The notes under the pieces were generated by a model. It ran no database searches. It saw only the letters and a list, made by a program, of their open reading frames with translations, and was not told where the DNA came from. A stretch of DNA of 64,000 nucleotides from Cyprinodon diabolis (lineage: Eukaryota; Chordata; Actinopteri; Cyprinodontiformes; Cyprinodontidae), in NCBI GenBank assembly GCA_030533445.1, contig CM060065.1, positions 52,963,964 through 53,027,963 on the forward strand. Direction: 5' to 3'. The first letter of the stretch is position 1; each line of letters starts with the position of its first letter. The translations under genes were made by a program, and so were the position numbers. Positions 60,301-64,000 of this stretch are shown here, one piece after another.

Positions 60301-63300
60301 TGTCCTCTGACTGTCCTCAGAATGCCCTCAGAATGCCCTCAGAATGTCCTCTTACTGTCCTCAGACTGTCCTCAGACTGTCCTCAGAATGCCCTCAGAAT
60401 GCCCTCAGAATGTCCTCAGGCTGTCCTCTGACTGCCCTCAGACTGTCCTCAGACTGTCCTCAGAATGCCCTCAGAATGTCCTCAGGCTGTCCTCTGACTG
60501 CCCTCTGACTGCCCTCAGACTGCCCTCAGACTGTCCTCAGACTGTCCTCAGAATGTCCTCAGACTGTCCTCTGACTGTCCTCAGACTGTCCTCAGAATGT
60601 CCTCAGAATGTCCTCAGACTGCCCTCAGAATGCCCTCAGACTGTCCTCAGAATGTCCTCTGACTGTCCTCAGACTGTCCTCAGAATGTCCTCAGACTGCC
60701 CTCAGAATGCCCTCAGAATGCCCTCAGAATGCCCTCAGAATGCCCTCTGAATGTCCTCTGAATGCCCTCTGAATGTCCTCTGAATGTCCTCTGACTGTCC
60801 TCAGACTGTCCTCAGACTGCCCTCAGAATGCCCTCAGAATGCCCTCAGAATGCCCTCAGAATGTCCTCAGAATGTCCTCTGACTGTCCTCTGACTGTCCT
60901 CTGACTGTCCTCAGAATGCCCTCAGACTGTCCTCAGAATGTCCTCTGACTGTCCTCAGAATGTCCTCAGAATGTCCTCAGACTGCCCTCAGAATGCCCTC
61001 AGACTGTCCTCAGAATGTCCTCTGACTGTCCTCTGACTGTCCTCTGACTGTCCTCTGACTGTCCTCAGACTGTCCTCAGAATGTCCTCAGAATGCCCTCA
61101 GAATGCCCTCAGACTGTCCTCAGAATGTCCTCAGACTGTCCTCAGAATGTCCTCAGAATGCCCTCAGACTGTCCTCAGACTGTCCTCAGAATGTCCTCAG
61201 AATGCCCTCAGAATGCCCTCAGAATGTCCTCAGAATGTCCTCTGACTGTCCTCAGACTGTCCTCAGAATGTCCTCTGACTGTCCTCTGACTGTCCTCAGA
61301 CTGTCCTCAGAATGTCCTCAGACTGTCCTCTGACTGCGCTCTGACTGCGCTCTGACTGTCCTCAGACTGTCCTCAGAATGTCCTCAGACTGCCCTCAGAC
61401 TGTCCTCAGACTGTCCTCAGACTGTCCTCAGAATGTCCTCTGACTGTCCTCAGAATGTCCTCAGACTGCCCTCAGAATGTCCTCAGACTGCCCTCAGAAT
61501 GCCCTCAGACTGTCCTCTGACTGTCCTCTGACTGTCCTCAGACTGTCCTCAGACTGTCCTCTGACTGTCCTCAGAATGTCCTCAGACTGTCCTCAGACTG
61601 CCCTCAGACTGTCCTCAGACTGCCCTCAGAATGCCCTCAGACTGTCCTCAGAATGTCCTCAGACTGTCCTCTGACTGTCCTCAGAATGTTCTCAGACTGT
61701 TCTCAGACTGTCCTCAGACTGTCCTCAGAATGTCCTCAGACTGTCCTCAGACTGTCCTCTGACTGTCCTCAGACTGCCCTCAGACTGCCCTCTGACTGTC
61801 CTCAGACTGTCCTCAGACTGTCCTCAGACTGTCCTCTGACTGCCCTCAGACTGTCCTCTGACTGTCCTCAGACTGTCCTCAGAATGTCCTCAGAATGTCC
61901 TCAGACTGTCCTCAGAATGTCCTCAGAATGCCCTCAGACTGTCCTCAGACTGTCCTCAGACTGTCCTCAGAATGTCCTCAGAATGTCCTCTGACTGTCCT
62001 CTGACTGTCCTCAGACTGCCCTCAGAATGCCCTCAGACTGTCCTCAGACTGTCCTCAGACTGTCCTCAGACTGTCCTCTGACTGCCCTCTGACTGTCCTC
62101 TGACTCTCCTCAGACTGTCCTCAGACTGTCCTCAGAATGCCCTCAGACTGCCCTCAGAATGCCCTCTGACTGTCCTCTGACTGTCCTCAGACTGTCCTCA
62201 GAATGCCCTCAGACTGCCCTCAGACTGTCCTCTGACTGCCCTCAGAATGTCCTCAGACTGCCCTCAGACTGTCCTCTGACTGCCCTCTGACTGTCCTCTG
62301 ACTGTCCTCAGACTGTCCTCAGACTGTCCTCAGACTGTCCTCTGACTGCCCTCTGACTGTCCTCTGACTGTCCTCTGACTGTTCTCTGACTGTTCTCTGA
62401 CTGCCCTCTGACTGCCCTCTGACTGCCCTCTGACTGTCCTCAGACTGTCTTCTGACTGCCCTCTGACTGCCCTCTGACTGTCCTCAGACTGTCCTCTGAC
62501 TGTCCTCAGAATGTCCTCAGACTGTCCTCAGACTGTCCTCAGAATGTCCTCTGACTGTCCTCAGAATGTCCTCTGACTGTCCTCAGAATGTCCTCAGACT
62601 GCCCTCAGAATGCCATCAGACTGTCCTCAGACTGTCCTCAGACTGTCCTCAGACTGCCCTCAGAATGCCCTCAGACTTTCCTCAGAATGTCCTCAGAATG
62701 TCCTCAGAATGTCCTCTGACTGTCCTCAGACTGTCCTCAGACTGTCCTCAGACTGTCCTCAGAATGCCCTCTGACTGTCCTCAGACTGTCCTCAGACTGT
62801 CCTCTGACTGCCCTCTGACTGCCCTCAGACTGTCCTCTGACTGCCCTCTGACTGCCCTCTGACTGTCGTCAGACTGTCCTCTGACTGCCCTCTGACTGCC
62901 CTCAGAATGTCCTCTGACTGCCCTCAGAATGCCCTCTGACTGTCCTCTGACTGTCCTCTGACTGTCCTCTGACTGTCCTCAGACTGTCCTCAGAATGTCC
63001 TCAGACTGCCCTCAGAATGTCCTCTGACTGCCCTCAGACTGTCCTCTGACTGTCCTCTGACTGTCCTCTGACTGCCCTCTGACTGTCCTCAGACTGTCCT
63101 CAGACTGTCCTCAGACTGTCCTCTGACTGTCCTCAGACTGCCCTCAGAATGCCCTCTGACTGTCCTCAGATTGCCCTCTGACTGTCCTCAGACTGTCCTC
63201 AGACTGTCCTCAGACTGTCCTCTGACTGCCCTCTGACTGTCCTCTGACTGTCCTCTGACTGCCCTCTGACTGTCCTCTGACTGTCCTCTGACTGCCCTCT

Positions 63301-63412
63301 GACTGTCCTCAGACTGTCCTCAGACTGCCCTCTGACTGCCCTCTGACTGTCCTCTGACTGTCCTCTGACTGTCCTCTGACTGCCCTCAGACTGTCCTCTG
63401 ACTGTCCTCAGA
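57357..63412. repeat. Minisatellite, about 550 units of 11 bp, with 1-kb higher-order repeats
   Basis: Built from actgtcctcag, aatgtcctcag, actgtcctctg and aatgccctcag-type units. It begins about 10 bp after the donor of the exon ending at 57346. A 264-bp segment of identical variant order recurs at 57869, 58892 and 59882, that is, at spacings of 1,023 and 990 bp (93 and 90 units). The last 1.3 kb is dominated by ctctgactgcc-type units. Open frames of up to 186 codons are artefacts of the period. Confidence 0.97.
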
Positions 63413-63575
63413 TGTCTTTGGTAGAGAGATAAACCGCAGACCTTCTGTCCCTAGAGGGCGCTGTTCAAAAGCTGCACTGATGGCTGGAAATGCTGCAGCA
63501 TGACATGAAAATCTAAAACTAGCCTGAGCTTCTAAAGTCCTTTACCAGGTCTGAGCAACGCCAATAGTTTCATAC
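63413..63575. other. Unique spacer in the vps13c intron
   Basis: Short non-repetitive stretch between the 11-bp minisatellite and the tetranucleotide repeat. No exon recognised. Confidence 0.5.
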
Positions 63576-64000
63576 CACATTCATTCATTCATTCATTCTT
63601 TCATTCATTTGTTTATTCATTCATCGTTCATTCATTCATTTACCCATTTATACATGATTTAATTTATCCTTTTATTAATCCATTAATTGACATGTACATT
63701 CATTCATTCATCCATCTGCCCGTTCATTCATTCCTTTACCCATTCACTCATTCGTTCACCGACCAACTAACTCATTCCCCCACTCATTCATTCATTCATC
63801 CACCCGATAATTCATTCATTTACACATATATTCATTATTTAATTCATTCATTTATTAATCCTTTTATTTATGCATAAATTCAGTCATCTATTCATGCTTT
63901 CACACGTTAATTTGCTCATTCATACACTAAGTCGCCCGTTTATCCCTTCCCTCATTCTTTAACCCCTTTTTCTATTCACCCATTCATTCACTTATTTCAT
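63576..64000. repeat. Degenerate (ATTC)n tetranucleotide repeat, runs off the window
   Basis: Repeats of attcattc with many substitutions (tacc, gttc, attt). The open frame reading a Ser/His/Phe-rich peptide is composition only. Confidence 0.85.

Noticed and set aside
57155..62862. Many + strand ORFs with SSDCPQTVLR-type repeats
   Set aside because: Three 11-bp units make 11 codons, so frames are open by period. The first includes the true vps13c exon 57154-57346 read through its donor.

Overview
The window is vertebrate nuclear DNA, almost certainly from a ray-finned (teleost) fish. Genes are split by GT-AG introns and lie among Tc1/mariner and hAT transposons, an L1/Tx1-type LINE, a tRNA-derived SINE, LTR fragments and very long minisatellites. 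I cannot name the species.

Layout. (1) 1-14,060: a tandem pair of seven-exon chymotrypsinogen genes on the + strand (1292-4101 and 11016-13924). About 6.7 kb of transposon debris separates them: a hAT relic on the - strand, a dispersed teleost repeat, and two abutting Tc1-like elements (6903-9303 and 9308-10689), the first carrying a nested retroelement. Both genes keep the catalytic triad, but they differ at two S1-pocket residues (189 and 226), giving one B-like and one A-like enzyme. (2) 14,060-19,400: repeat-dominated, with a LINE reverse-transcriptase tail, a GC-rich tandem repeat, a SINE and an LTR-like block. (3) 19,543-22,700, - strand: an agouti-related neuropeptide gene (agrp) with three coding exons and a probable noncoding first exon. 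Its long 5' intron holds a solo LTR with a perfect 5-bp target duplication. (4) 26,818-33,553: an old hAT relic split by a 5.8-kb LINE with a 14-bp target duplication. A second copy of the same relic (39,376-40,171) shows the unsplit state. (5) 34,748-57,346 and beyond the right edge, + strand: the 5' part of vps13c, with 19 exons encoding the first 620 residues, plus one candidate 33-nt microexon.

The vps13c introns are unusual. Three unrelated minisatellites occupy three introns: 78 units of 20 bp (1.56 kb), a 9-bp array (1.8 kb), and an 11-bp array of about 6 kb with a roughly 1-kb higher-order repeat. Long open frames inside these arrays are by-products of the repeat period, not genes.

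The genes do not form an operon-like unit. Chymotrypsinogens are exocrine pancreatic digestive zymogens, AgRP is a hypothalamic appetite peptide antagonising melanocortin receptors, and VPS13C is a bridge-like lipid transporter. I found no new multi-gene system. The most interesting items are the chymotrypsin pocket divergence, the RFF-to-RFY change in AgRP, a retroelement with a conserved 3' hairpin, a chimeric LINE, and the minisatellite-laden vps13c.
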